In this document: one piece after another, positions 1 to 7,973 of the stretch
Layout of the letters: each line of letters opens with the position of its first letter
How positions within the stretch are numbered: position 1 is the stretch's first letter
From: Desulfobacterales bacterium
GTDB lineage: Bacteria > Desulfobacterota > Desulfobacteria > Desulfobacterales > Desulfosalsimonadaceae
Direction of reading: 5' to 3'
DNA: 48,408 bases
Assembly: GCA_018399235.1 (NCBI GenBank)
Contig: JAGYOX010000006.1
Span: forward strand, 1-48,408
Position numbers and translations under genes: made by a program
The notes under the pieces: generated by a model
Databases searched by the model: none
What the model saw: only the letters and a program-made list of their open reading frames with translations
What the model was told of the DNA's origin: nothing

Positions 1-44
1 TAAATCCCTGTTGGCGGAGCAGGCAGACAATTTAAGGTGAAAGA

Positions 45-82
45 AAGGTATAAGGTTCAAGGTTTAGGGTGTAAGGTGCAAG
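45..82. repeat. G-rich heptamer tract
   Basis: About five and a half consecutive 7-base units of the form AAGGTNN or AGGGTNN (AAGGTAT, AAGGTTC, AAGGTTT, AGGGTGT, AAGGTGC). The opposite-strand version follows at 197-398, so the two tracts face each other around the repeat at 120-186. The function is unknown. It is not coding. Confidence 0.75.
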
Positions 83-119
83 TTTAAAATATTAAATTCT
101 AAGGTACCTAATTCAATTA

Positions 120-186
120 ATTGTATAAATTTCGATAAACCGGTTAGATTAGGACGTCGGATGCGCTTTGCTTATCCGCCCTGCAC
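120..186. repeat. Dispersed repeat, part A, copy 1
   Basis: The segment from about TTGTATAAATTTCGATAAAC to the motif GCGCTTTGCTTATCCGCCCT matches the reverse complement of 17440-17505 with few differences. At 17.4 kb it is joined to a second repeat part (B); here part A stands alone. No ORF or transposase is associated with it. Confidence 0.7.
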
Positions 187-196
187 TGAACACTGA

Positions 197-398
197 AACC
201 TTGAACCCTACACCTTAAACCTTAAACCCTACACCCTAAACCCTACACCCTAAACCCTAAACCCTACACCCTAAACCCTACACCCTAAACCCTAAACCCT
301 ACACCCTAAACCCTACACCCTAAACCCTACACCCTAAACCCTACACCCTAAACCCTACACCCTAAACCCTACACCCTAAGCCCTAAACCCTACACCCT
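197..398. repeat. C-rich heptamer array (CCCTAAA / CCCTACA units)
   Basis: Roughly 28 consecutive 7-base units, mostly CCCTACA alternating with CCCTAAA (14-base super-unit), with degenerate units such as CCTTAAA at the left edge. It overlaps the 3' end of the flavoprotein gene: the TAG stop at 390-392 lies inside a repeat unit. Similar 7-base periodic tracts occur at 45-82, 17383-17415, 44569-44658, 44826-44896 and 45271-45336. The resemblance to plant telomere units is coincidental. Confidence 0.85.
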
Positions 399-1739
399 TC
401 TTTGCCGGGCAATGGCTTCCGCCGCCTTGATCAGGGGATAGGCGGTAGGCGGGCCTGTGAGTAGCGGATGGGTACCTATCTGTGAGGTCAAAACCGCATC
501 CACGGTCATTTGGGTTTGAATGATGAAGCCGATCAGGTTGGTTAATTCACCGGTGGATTTTCCGCCGATGACTTCTCCTCCCAATACAACACCGGAATCC
601 CTTGCAGCGATGAGTTTTACTGCCTGCTTGTGGGTATCCGGCAGGGTTGCCGGATGCCTGTCTACGCCTTCGAATGTGCCGGTGATAATTTCAAATCGTC
701 TTTCGTTGGCTAAATTCTCCGTTACCCCTGCGGCACCAAATGCCGTGTCGCCGATGGATGTTGAGTAGATGGAGATGGTGCCGCCGAATGCCCGGACGGT
801 TGACAGTTTATATAGGTTCATCCCGGCAATTCGGGCCTCTGCGCATGATGTTGAGGCCAGCATGGTTGGTTTGAGGGTCCGGGTGATGAAGCTGTATTTT
901 TCCGCACAGTCGCCGACAGCAAAAATATCCGGGTTCTCCGTCCTCATGTATTCATTGACCCTGATAAAACCAAATTCGTTTATCGGCAGGCCGCTGTCTT
1001 CAGCCAGTTTTGAATTGGGCCGGTAGCCCATGGATAGAATAACCGCATCCGCATCCAGGGTTTCCCCGTTGTTCAGCTCCACTCCGGATACCTTTTCAGG
1101 GCCGTTAATTTTTTTGATGCCGCTTCCGGTTTTTACCCGAATTCCTCTGCATTCCACTTGTTTTTGCGCTTTCAGCGCGAATTCCTCATCAAAGGCGGCG
1201 CTTAAAATGTGGGGCATCATTTCGATAATGGTGACCTCCTTGCCGCATTTTGCCAACTCATCAGCCAGCTCCACGCCGATGAATCCGCCGCCAATGACTG
1301 CCACCTTTTTATGTTTTTCCAGACATGCTTTAACATTGTCCACGTAGGATTTGCTCTTAGGAATAGTAAAAACATTCTCCAGGTCCGCCCCTTCGAGCCA
1401 TCCGGGTTTCACCGGCATGGAACCGGTGGCCAGGATCAGCTTGTCAAACGAGAATTCTGTGTTGTCAGCGGTGCGGCAGACCTTTTGTTTTTGGTCGATG
1501 GATATGACTTCATCAATCTTCAACTCGATCCCTGCGTCGGTCAATATAGAATCTGGAATTACATTTTTTTGGCTGCTTTCCAGGGTTCCGAAAATATACG
1601 GGATCCCGCAGGGGACCATGGCATTCTGGTCCTTGCGGATTAACATCACATTTTTTTCCGGGTGGAAGGATTTTGCTGTTGTCGCTGCAACAATCCCGGC
1701 CGCGCTACCGCCAATGACTAATACATCCGGTTGTTTCAT
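390..1739 (-). CDS. CoA-disulfide reductase / NADH oxidase-like FAD flavoprotein
   Basis: A 449-residue two-dinucleotide-binding-domain flavoprotein. The N-terminal FAD motif VIGGSAAGIVAA (8-19) and a second GxGxxG motif (VIGGGFIGVELADELA, about 147-162, for NAD(P)H) are visible, as is the FAD-contacting IFAVGDCAE. Cys44 in PCGIPY matches the single redox cysteine of the CoA-disulfide reductase / NADH oxidase / NADPH-dependent sulfur reductase (Nsr) branch rather than the CxxxxC of classic disulfide reductases. No rhodanese or DsrE extension is present. The start is supported by AAGGAG eight bases upstream. The gene stands alone, and its stop lies in the heptamer array. The family is confident; the substrate (CoA disulfide, polysulfide or O2) cannot be told. 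Confidence 0.85.
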   Translation of the reverse strand: MKQPDVLVIGGSAAGIVAATTAKSFHPEKNVMLIRKDQNAMVPCGIPYIFGTLESSQKNVIPDSILTDAGIELKIDEVISIDQKQKVCRTADNTEFSFDKLILATGSMPVKPGWLEGADLENVFTIPKSKSYVDNVKACLEKHKKVAVIGGGFIGVELADELAKCGKEVTIIEMMPHILSAAFDEEFALKAQKQVECRGIRVKTGSGIKKINGPEKVSGVELNNGETLDADAVILSMGYRPNSKLAEDSGLPINEFGFIRVNEYMRTENPDIFAVGDCAEKYSFITRTLKPTMLASTSCAEARIAGMNLYKLSTVRAFGGTISIYSTSIGDTAFGAAGVTENLANERRFEIITGTFEGVDRHPATLPDTHKQAVKLIAARDSGVVLGGEVIGGKSTGELTNLIGFIIQTQMTVDAVLTSQIGTHPLLTGPPTAYPLIKAAEAIARQRRV

Positions 1740-1885
1740 TTCTGCTCCTTTTTTGGGTTAAATAGAAATAGGATAAATCCCTATAAAAAAATAAGTCAAT
1801 TGGTATTGCAAAAAAAATACCAGTTTTAATTGTTTGTGTATTTAAAAGGGAGTTTCGGCAAGAGGAAACGATATCTAGTTAATAT

Positions 1886-1911
1886 AACGTTACCTAAACG
1901 TTACATACGTT
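1886..1911 (+). promoter_or_regulatory. Tandem AACGTTAC sites, possible activator (UAS) sites
   Basis: Two exact AACGTTAC copies at 1886-1893 and 1897-1904 sit 11 bases apart (one helical turn), followed by a partial ACGTT at 1907-1911. They lie 60-80 bases upstream of the sigma-54-type promoter at 1964, a usual place for an enhancer-binding protein. The same word (as GGTAACGTT) recurs at 4406-4414, upstream of another sigma-54-type promoter. Confidence 0.45.
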
Positions 1912-1963
1912 GGTTTTAAGGCACTCTTTTAAAAGGTAACGGCGTTTTTTGGATTGTTTTTAA

Positions 1964-1979
1964 TGGTATGAAATTTGCA
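1964..1979 (+). promoter_or_regulatory. Sigma-54-type promoter (-24/-12)
   Basis: TGGTATG-AAAT-TTGCA: GG at 1965-1966 and GC at 1977-1978 are separated by exactly 10 bases, and the -12 element TTGCA is a full match. Initiation is predicted near 1990. No + strand ORF follows before the terminator at 2031-2076, so the expected product is a short RNA. Confidence 0.6.
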
Positions 1980-1989
1980 TTTCTTAATA

Positions 1990-2076
1990 ATCGAGAAGAA
2001 CCATACAACCTCCTTCTTCTCTCTCCTTGGCAGCAGGCAACCGTTCATGAATGTTCGGTTGTCTGCTGTTTTATTT
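1990..2076 (+). ncRNA. Candidate sigma-54-dependent small RNA with anti-SD loop
   Basis: Predicted about 87-nt transcript from the promoter at 1964-1979 to the terminator at 2031-2076. Hairpin 1 has a perfect 8-bp stem (GAGAAGAA 1993-2000 with TTCTTCTC 2014-2021) and a 13-base loop CCATACAACCTCC that exposes CCUCC, complementary to Shine-Dalgarno sequences. A short CTCTCC stretch follows, then the terminator hairpin. This layout (unpaired C-rich loop plus intrinsic terminator) is that of trans-acting sRNAs that mask ribosome binding sites. No known Rfam family was recognised. The existence of the RNA is inferred, not shown. Confidence 0.5.
2031..2076 (+). terminator. Rho-independent terminator of the candidate sRNA
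   Basis: CAGCAGGCAACCG (2031-2043) pairs with CGGTTGTCTGCTG (2056-2068): 13 base pairs including one G-U, with a 12-base loop, followed directly by TTTTATTT on the + strand. On the minus strand the hairpin follows the LtaS-type gene stop, but no U-tract follows it there, so the orientation favours a + strand transcript. Confidence 0.75.
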
Positions 2077-4063
2077 ATTCAAAGCGATAGGTTTGTTTTT
2101 TATATATAAATGCGGCTGTTTGTATCATGGCGAGTGCCCGATTTTTTAGCTCCATGCGGATTTGCTTATTTTCTGGAGCCGATTCCAAGGCAACCAGTTT
2201 ATCAGGGGGGTGAAACCTGTATAAGTTAACCCCTTGTTGATGTGGAATGACTCTGAGCATGTAATGCCGGTTGTCAATATACGATAATATGCCATGGCCG
2301 TCCTGCAACAGCGCGCCTGCTTTGCCGGGTGGTCTCGATAGAACGCTGGAGCCGAAAAAACTGTGTCGATATTTTCCGCCCAATAAGTCCATAATCGTAG
2401 GGGGGATATCGGTTTGACTGCATATCTGATCGTTTCTTTGCCTATCTGAGCCAATAATAGCGGGGGCGTATATAAGAAAAGGGATGCGCTGGGCGGTAGG
2501 CTCTGGTTCCGTACTTAAGAATCCGCCGCAGTGGTCGGCGGTAAATACAAATATTGTGTTTTTAAAATAATCGGATTGACGGGCTTTTTTCATAAATTGG
2601 CCGATTGCCCAATCCATATATTGTATAGTTTCAAGCTGTTTCGCATGCGGATGGTCCGGATAGGCCGGATGGATTTTGCCTTTCGGGATATTATAGTCCC
2701 GGTGAAATGAAAGCGTTAAGAGAACGCCCAAAAAAGGCTTGCTCTGTTCGGTAAATGTCTTGTGTGCGGCCATGAATAAATCTTCGTCGCACCATCCCAG
2801 GTGGGTTCTAAACGTTTTTTGCGGGAACTCATCTTCGAATACAAAATCATTGAATCCGTTGCTGCCTAAAAACGACTGTCGATGATCATAATAGGGCTGG
2901 CCGGCGTAAATAAACATTGTTCGGTAACCCCTGTCCTCGAGAACGTTGCCGATTGTCTGGATGTTGCCGACACTCGTTTCCCTTGTGATGATGCTTTCGC
3001 CCGGAAGATCCAGAAAACCGGCGACTATTCCGCTGAATGCCCGTGTGCTTCGGGTGCCGACCGAAAAACAGTTTGGCATCAAAAGACCGTGCCGGATTAA
3101 TTGGTTAAGGTTGGGAGTCAGCTTCGGCATTCCGCCCATGAGGCTTATATATGGCCAACTGACACTTTCCATGATAACCAGGACCACGTTATAGTCTTTT
3201 TGCTCTTTCCCTGTATCCGTTATGCGCGCTAAGGGGTTACCCTCCTGTTTTAAAAATCGATCCTGTCGGGTTTTCAATATATCCCGGGTAATCTGGAAGG
3301 CTTTCTCTCTTGGCAGTAACTCATACAGATTATCAATCGCTTGCCCCCTGGCTAGATGGCTGTACATGGCTTCTCTTAGGGTAAATAGTCCGTTTAATGT
3401 TAATTGTGCCAGCCGGTTGGATGGACTGAAATAAGCCGGTCCTGTATTGATGGGCTTTGGGCCAATGGAGCCGCGGATGGTTAAAGCCAGGGCGGCGGTA
3501 ATCAGCAGAAAGCATACGAGATTGGCCATCCATGAGCTTCGCCGGCTGGGGGACGGGAAGATTTTTTTATAAAAAATCGAGCTCGCGCTTATCAATACCA
3601 AAAGGCAAAGAACCAGCAGGGGGATAAGATGGAAGTCACGAATAAGGATTTTCTGAATATAGTCGTAATGAAAATAATGAATCACCTTAATATCAAGCCG
3701 GGAGCCGAATTCGAGAAAAAAGAAAAAATCTGCCACACAAACAAGCAGGACCAGCGTGAAAATGCATCCGGCCAATACGGATACGAAAAAGCGGAATGCC
3801 CGCAGGCGGTCGAGAATGGGCGGAGTGACGAGAAACAACAGGGCTATTGGGGCGGCCAACATTGCCGTTGCCACCATATCAAAATGCGCGCCACGAAAGA
3901 AAGCGGTTAAGATTTGACCGATACTGCAAGCGTCATAACTTGACCACGTGTCAAAATACAGGAAAAGACGTTCCAGAAAAAAGGCGAAAAAAATTGTCCC
4001 AAAAACAAGTAAAAGGAGCTTATATCGGCTGTATCGGAGGTGCAGCAATATTTTGCGCATCAT
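2075..4063 (-). CDS. LtaS/MdoB-type membrane sulfatase-fold transferase
   Basis: 662 residues. Five predicted membrane helices (about 15-33, 62-80, 92-115, 145-165, 180-198) precede an extracytoplasmic alkaline-phosphatase/sulfatase-fold domain. NVVLVIMES (E299) is the first metal-binding segment, the SVGTRSTRAFSG region (T337 or T340) holds the likely threonine nucleophile, and TADHCGG near 508 is the late Asp/His metal site. This is the layout of lipoteichoic acid synthase and of the Gram-negative phosphoglycerol or phosphoethanolamine transferases (OpgB, EptA relatives). In a Gram-negative it probably transfers a phospholipid-derived head group to a periplasmic glycan or lipid; the acceptor is unknown. 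The first of two adjacent ATG codons is used, without a clear Shine-Dalgarno sequence. Single gene. Confidence 0.85.
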   Translation of the reverse strand: MMRKILLHLRYSRYKLLLLVFGTIFFAFFLERLFLYFDTWSSYDACSIGQILTAFFRGAHFDMVATAMLAAPIALLFLVTPPILDRLRAFRFFVSVLAGCIFTLVLLVCVADFFFFLEFGSRLDIKVIHYFHYDYIQKILIRDFHLIPLLVLCLLVLISASSIFYKKIFPSPSRRSSWMANLVCFLLITAALALTIRGSIGPKPINTGPAYFSPSNRLAQLTLNGLFTLREAMYSHLARGQAIDNLYELLPREKAFQITRDILKTRQDRFLKQEGNPLARITDTGKEQKDYNVVLVIMESVSWPYISLMGGMPKLTPNLNQLIRHGLLMPNCFSVGTRSTRAFSGIVAGFLDLPGESIITRETSVGNIQTIGNVLEDRGYRTMFIYAGQPYYDHRQSFLGSNGFNDFVFEDEFPQKTFRTHLGWCDEDLFMAAHKTFTEQSKPFLGVLLTLSFHRDYNIPKGKIHPAYPDHPHAKQLETIQYMDWAIGQFMKKARQSDYFKNTIFVFTADHCGGFLSTEPEPTAQRIPFLIYAPAIIGSDRQRNDQICSQTDIPPTIMDLLGGKYRHSFFGSSVLSRPPGKAGALLQDGHGILSYIDNRHYMLRVIPHQQGVNLYRFHPPDKLVALESAPENKQIRMELKNRALAMIQTAAFIYKKQTYRFE

Positions 4064-4226
4064 TTATTCAATGGCGTTTATTTATTCGGTTTTAAGTGTG
4101 TTTATCCCTTACTACAAAAAGTATGCCATACATACACTAATGCGCACCTGCCGGCTGTAAAGCGGTGACCAAGGGATGGATCGGATGGTAACAATTCCAT
4201 AGGAAATTCAATGAAAAGTCAAGTTT

Positions 4227-4396
4227 GATGGCTTCGTAAAAAGTCCAATATCTGTGTTGCGCTGCATCCCTCGGAATTTCACGTACAGCTAAGTACGCTG
4301 CATTTCTCGGGATTTGCGCGCCCCCGGATCTTAACTGGGGCTTGAACTTTTTACTTTGCCATCCCAAAATCGATTTTTTACGAGATTGTCAAGTTT
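4227..4396. repeat. MITE-like repeat, copy 1
   Basis: About 170 bases, nearly identical to 8655-8810. It starts GATGGCTTCGTAAAAAGTCC and ends TTTTTTACGAGATTGTCAAG, so its ends form an inverted repeat (TCGTAAAAAGTC against GA-TTTTTTACGA here, a perfect 12 bp in copy 2). The centre has a CGTAC-N6-GTACG hairpin and two near copies of CTGCATNNCTCGG. Copy 1 carries a few extra bases (CCCGGATCTTAACTGGGG) not found in copy 2. No coding capacity. Confidence 0.85.
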
Positions 4397-4503
4397 AAAC
4401 GGTTAGGTAACGTTGGGCTGACCGGGTGTTTTCATTTTTTAAACCTAAGGCTAAATTTCGCTAAATCAGTCCTTCCCATAGGTTCAGAGTGAATGAGAGC
4501 ATC

Positions 4504-4519
4504 TGGCATAAATAATGCT
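4504..4519 (+). promoter_or_regulatory. Sigma-54-type promoter ahead of the DUF4242 gene
   Basis: TGGCATAAATAATGCT: GG (4505-4506) and GC (4517-4518) are exactly 10 bases apart, and the -24 element TGGCA matches the consensus; the -12 element (ATGCT) is one base off TTGCT. Predicted start near 4530 leaves an 85-base leader. GGTAACGTT at 4406-4414, about 95 bases upstream, matches the word repeated ahead of the 1964 promoter. Confidence 0.5.
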
Positions 4520-4543
4520 AGGTAATAAGTAGAAGTCAAAGGG

Positions 4544-4575
4544 TGTTTTCGGAATGACCGGCTTTTCCGAAAACA
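4544..4575 (+). promoter_or_regulatory. Perfect 11-bp hairpin in the 5' leader
   Basis: TGTTTTCGGAA (4544-4554) pairs with TTCCGAAAACA (4565-4575) around a 10-base loop TGACCGGCTT. It ends 28 bases before the AAAGGAGG ribosome binding site (about 4601-4608), so it would be transcribed from the 4504 promoter. It lacks a U-tract and is not a terminator; it could stabilise the message or bind a regulator. Confidence 0.5.
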
Positions 4576-4614
4576 TTTGTGGAAAACCGCACCACAAAGA
4601 AAAGGAGGCCTGTT

Positions 4615-4929
4615 ATGGCAAAAATGAAAAAATTTATGGTGGTCCATCACAACCCCGGGATTGACTGCAAAGTCGTACAGGACAATTGGCGAAAGATGGC
4701 AAATATTGAATCAGCGACTTGGGTGCGGACCTATATCAATGAAGAAGAAGGCTGGCGGTATTGTGTATGGTTTGCACCGGACGAAAATGAGTTAAAACGG
4801 ATTTTTAAAGAAATGGATGTGTCCTGGGAGTCCATTCTGCCGGTCGAGGAGACGGTTCCTGACCTGTGGGGAGAAAAATGGGAGGAACATCTTCAAAAGG
4901 AACAGGTTGCGGACACCTTGGGCAATTAA
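4615..4929 (+). CDS. DUF4242 (SCO4226-like) small protein
   Basis: 104 residues from the ATG that follows AAAGGAGG at a good distance; an upstream in-frame ATG at 4579 has no such site. The sequence (VVHHNPGIDCKVVQDNWRKM near the start, then ATWVRTYINEEEGWRYCVWFA and ESILPVEETVPDLW) resembles the DUF4242 ferredoxin-like domain, whose founding member SCO4226 binds nickel. Metal binding is not established for this branch. It is a soluble monocistronic gene, probably under sigma-54 control. The family assignment is moderate and the role unknown. Confidence 0.65.
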   Translation: MAKMKKFMVVHHNPGIDCKVVQDNWRKMANIESATWVRTYINEEEGWRYCVWFAPDENELKRIFKEMDVSWESILPVEETVPDLWGEKWEEHLQKEQVADTLGN

Positions 4930-5004
4930 TGGGTAAAGTGAATCCATATTTCCGGTTGAAGAAGCGGTTCAGGATTTTTAAATCCTTTAAAGACCAAGAA
5001 GGCA

Positions 5005-5784
5005 CTATGTAAAAAAGCGCTCATTATAGTAAATGCCGCCCCTTGTAAAAGAATGATAGATGGCCTGCAGGCGTTTGTTGGCGACCCGGGCCATGGCCTT
5101 TTCCCCTGCCTTTTCGATGTTTGTTGGATAGCTGGCCAGACAGCGCTGGCAATGGCTGATGTTGCCCAGTGCGATAACCGAGAAGTCAGCCATCATGTAG
5201 GTTCGTTTGCGGTCTGTTTTAGCATAATGTTCAACAGCAGCCATTGTATCCAGGCTAACCTCAACGACTACATGATTGCCTTCATTGGCAATATTGATGA
5301 AGTCGTAAATCGTCATAGGCAGGCAATCCGAGTTATCGTCTGTGTTTTGTTTGATTGGGAGATCCTGAAGGGAGAAAAAATTTTTAGGTATTCTAATGCC
5401 TGCTTGGGTAAACCTTTTGTAATCCTTCTGCAGATATCGATTGGCTGCCATGACAACGTTCATTTCTTGCCTGCATCTGTTATTAACCTGACTATTTGCA
5501 TAGCATTTCCTGAAAGTGAAGGGTGTATGCTCAATGGTGCCGGTAAATCGGCACAGGAATAAATGGCCCTGCCACCATTGGTTTTTTTGAAAAAACTCCG
5601 CCGGGACAATTTCAAGACGGGAGGTGCAGATTACACTGCGTCCTAAGCTTTTGGCCCAGAGTAAATCTTTTATCCGTTTTGGCGGATGTGCTGTATCCGT
5701 TGTGTCAGGATTAATTTTATGGCTTAACGGGTAAGAGGGGTAAGCCTTCAGGTTTATATTCGGGTTGATTTTTTGATATCGCAT
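5005..5784 (-). CDS. Hypothetical protein, cysteine-containing
   Basis: 259 residues from ATG (5784), which has GGTAGG eight bases upstream; a GTG three codons earlier overlaps that site. No family was recognised. The protein is soluble, without signal peptide or membrane helix, with scattered cysteines (for example HLFLCRF, RKCYANSQVNNRCRQEM, DNSDCLP, ISHCQRCLASY). Only ISHCQRC is a CxxC pair, so a zinc finger is possible but not shown. The N-terminus is basic and Pro-rich. It is a single gene with an apparent sigma-54-type promoter of its own (5851-5866). Confidence 0.7.
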   Translation of the reverse strand: MRYQKINPNINLKAYPSYPLSHKINPDTTDTAHPPKRIKDLLWAKSLGRSVICTSRLEIVPAEFFQKNQWWQGHLFLCRFTGTIEHTPFTFRKCYANSQVNNRCRQEMNVVMAANRYLQKDYKRFTQAGIRIPKNFFSLQDLPIKQNTDDNSDCLPMTIYDFINIANEGNHVVVEVSLDTMAAVEHYAKTDRKRTYMMADFSVIALGNISHCQRCLASYPTNIEKAGEKAMARVANKRLQAIYHSFTRGGIYYNERFFT

Positions 5785-5850
5785 AATTGACACCTACCTT
5801 GTCTCCACCCCTTAAAGGGTTAATTTAGGGGCGGCTCTACCTAAAATCCA

Positions 5851-5866
5851 ATCAAGAAGCGTGCCA
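5851..5866 (-). promoter_or_regulatory. Possible sigma-54 promoter for the hypothetical gene
   Basis: On the minus strand the sequence reads TGGCACG-CTTC-TTGAT. The -24 element is a full consensus match and the spacing is right, but the -12 GC is GA, which normally weakens the promoter. Predicted start near 5840 leaves a 56-base leader containing the palindrome CCCTTTAAGGG. Confidence 0.4.
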
Positions 5867-5880
5867 TTTGGTTATAAAAT

Positions 5881-5897
5881 ATTACCTTAACGGTAAT
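5881..5897. promoter_or_regulatory. Inverted repeat ATTACC-N5-GGTAAT
   Basis: A perfect 6-5-6 palindrome 15 bases upstream of the putative -24 element of the hypothetical gene. It may be a regulator site for that gene. The half-site GGTAA is shared with the GGTAACGTT words at 1.9 and 4.4 kb, but the layout differs. Confidence 0.35.
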
Positions 5898-5972
5898 TTT
5901 TTAACAGGATTGACTTGTTATAGGCTTATTGATTGATTCTATTGTATTTTTAAAGGAAGGCGTCTGGCAATC

Positions 5973-7973
5973 CTATTGGCTTTCGTCAATCACCTCCCTC
6001 ACTTTTTTGGACAGTTCGATCAAGTTGAAAGGTTTTTGGATAAATCCCTTGCACCCTTGGTTCAGTAATTCGGTGGCCTGTCCGTTGATACTATAGCCGC
6101 TGGAAAGCAATACATTGATGTCGGGATTAATGGTTTTCAATGCTTCAAAAGTTTCCCGGCCGCTCATCGCCGGCATGATCATATCCAGAATGACCAGTTG
6201 GATCTGATGCTTATTTTGATTATAGGTATCAACGGCCGCCTGGCCGCTTTCTGCAGTCAGCACCGTATAACCGAGCTCCTCCAGCATAATTTGGCCGGTC
6301 TCAGCAACAATTTTTTCATCATCAACTACCAGGATAATTTCAGAGCCCTTGCGTAATGTGCCCGTGAGCTCTTTCTCCGGTACAGGGGTTTTTGGGGAGG
6401 CCGGCAGGTAAATGTTAAACGTTGATCCCCTGCCTTTTTCACTATACACCGTAATATAACCCCCGTGATGTTTAATGATGCCATAAACCGAGGAAAGTCC
6501 AAGACCTGTCCCCTCTCCCTGCTTTTTGGTCGTGAAGAACGGTTCAAATATTTTTTGGCGGGTATCCTCATCCATTCCAATGCCCGTGTCTGTGACGGAT
6601 ATTTTAACGTAATCGCCTGGTTTGGCCTGGAAGGCGGCCAACTGAAATTCGCTTAGAACGATATTCTCTGTTTGGATGTAAATTTCGCCTTTATCCGACA
6701 TGGCCTGGCAGGCATTGATGAAAAGATTCATCAGAACCTGTTCAAGCTGCCCGGAATCGACTTCCACTGACCATATCTCCGGCTCCAGACGGGTATGGCA
6801 TGTGATTTCCTTTCGAGTGCTGGAAAACATTTTTGCCGTCATCCGGATCATCGGATTCAAATTCATGGATTTTACTTGATATTCACCGCCCCTGGCAAAA
6901 CCCAGCAGCTGGTTGCTGAGGTCAGAGCCGTACTGGATGTGGCGTTCAATAGTTTTAAGTTTCTTGTAATTGGGATCCTCGGGCGGGGTTTTCATTAAAA
7001 CCAGGGAGGTATTGCCCTGGATGGCCATCAACAGGTTGTTGAAATTATGAGCAATCCCCCCTGCCAGGGTGCCGATTGCCTCCATTTTCTGGACGTGCTG
7101 AAGATGCTCTTTGAACCGTTTCTGAAGGGTAATGTCGCGCATAATGCCCTGATACCCGTAAATGGTATCATCTTTGCCTTTCCAGAGGGTGGAAGTGATC
7201 AGGCAGTCGATGCTGTTACCGTCCTTTTTTCGGAAACGCAAAGAATAATCCCGGACATAGCCCTTGGCTTCGATTTCTTGAATAAATTGTTCCCGTTCCT
7301 TTGGATCGTCATATAGATCCAGGATATTCAAACCGACAATCTCATCCCGACTGTAACCGAAAAGGGCTTCGCCGGCCGGGTTGATATCGATAAATTCGCC
7401 GGTTTTCGCGGTAATATATATGGTGTCCCGGGAGTCCTCAAAAAGGGTGCGGTATTTTTCTTCGCTTTTTTCGAGTGCCCGCTGGGCGTCGATGCGGCTT
7501 GAGATATCGCGGGAGACGCCGATTATTTGGTCTAAATTGCCTTTTTCATCAAATATAGGGCGGGCGGTGATTTCCACCCACAAAGTCGTGCCGTCCTTTC
7601 GAATATACTCAATCTCAAGCTTATGGGCTTTTTGAACGGCGGCGGTTTTATCTTCCATGACCCGGCGGGTTTCCTCTTTGAAATACCGGACCACATATTC
7701 ATAGGATTCGGGGGTGATAATTTCGGAAAAGGGCTTTTTAAGGGTTTCTTCCACCGAATAGCCAAGCATCTGCTCCGCCGATGGGCTGAGGTAATGGAGC
7801 TCAAGTTTCTCGGCTGACATGATCCATATCATGTCGGGGATATTTTCAATCATTAGGCGATAGGCCGTCGCCTTTTCCTGCAAGGAAACCAGCTGGGCCC
7901 GGGCATCCTCTAGCCGAACTTCCAGGGCCTGTATGTGTTTTTGCAGCTTTTCAGTGGTATTGGAAGCGGTCAT
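5973..7973 (-). CDS. PAS-PAS hybrid histidine kinase with C-terminal receiver
   Basis: 666 residues. Order: N-terminal coiled coil (about 5-38), PAS 1 (about 40-160), PAS 2 (about 175-285), HisKA with phospho-acceptor H309 in [11 protein letters not shown], HATPase with N420 (N box), DTGIGM and GEGTGLGL boxes, then a receiver domain (about 545-665) with DDE acidic pocket at 551-553, phospho-acceptor D597 in LDMIMP and the late IQKPF lysine. No membrane segment is present, so it is a cytoplasmic sensor; the ligand is unknown. The start is the ATG at 7973, because it overlaps the TGA stop of the upstream glycosylase (ATGA), indicating translational coupling. An 18-codon longer frame exists but has no support. 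No output regulator is adjacent. Confidence 0.92.
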   Translation of the reverse strand: MTASNTTEKLQKHIQALEVRLEDARAQLVSLQEKATAYRLMIENIPDMIWIMSAEKLELHYLSPSAEQMLGYSVEETLKKPFSEIITPESYEYVVRYFKEETRRVMEDKTAAVQKAHKLEIEYIRKDGTTLWVEITARPIFDEKGNLDQIIGVSRDISSRIDAQRALEKSEEKYRTLFEDSRDTIYITAKTGEFIDINPAGEALFGYSRDEIVGLNILDLYDDPKEREQFIQEIEAKGYVRDYSLRFRKKDGNSIDCLITSTLWKGKDDTIYGYQGIMRDITLQKRFKEHLQHVQKMEAIGTLAGGIAHNFNNLLMAIQGNTSLVLMKTPPEDPNYKKLKTIERHIQYGSDLSNQLLGFARGGEYQVKSMNLNPMIRMTAKMFSSTRKEITCHTRLEPEIWSVEVDSGQLEQVLMNLFINACQAMSDKGEIYIQTENIVLSEFQLAAFQAKPGDYVKISVTDTGIGMDEDTRQKIFEPFFTTKKQGEGTGLGLSSVYGIIKHHGGYITVYSEKGRGSTFNIYLPASPKTPVPEKELTGTLRKGSEIILVVDDEKIVAETGQIMLEELGYTVLTAESGQAAVDTYNQNKHQIQLVILDMIMPAMSGRETFEALKTINPDINVLLSSGYSINGQATELLNQGCKGFIQKPFNLIELSKKVREVIDESQ

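Noticed and set aside
197-398. CCCTAAA units like plant-type telomeres
   Set aside because: Bacterial genes surround them, the units vary, and similar 7-base tracts with other sequences occur in the window.
4270-4300. TTTCACGTAC inside the MITE-like repeat as a parS site
   Set aside because: Only part of the parS palindrome (TGTTTCACGTGAAACA) is present, and it belongs to a repeated element.
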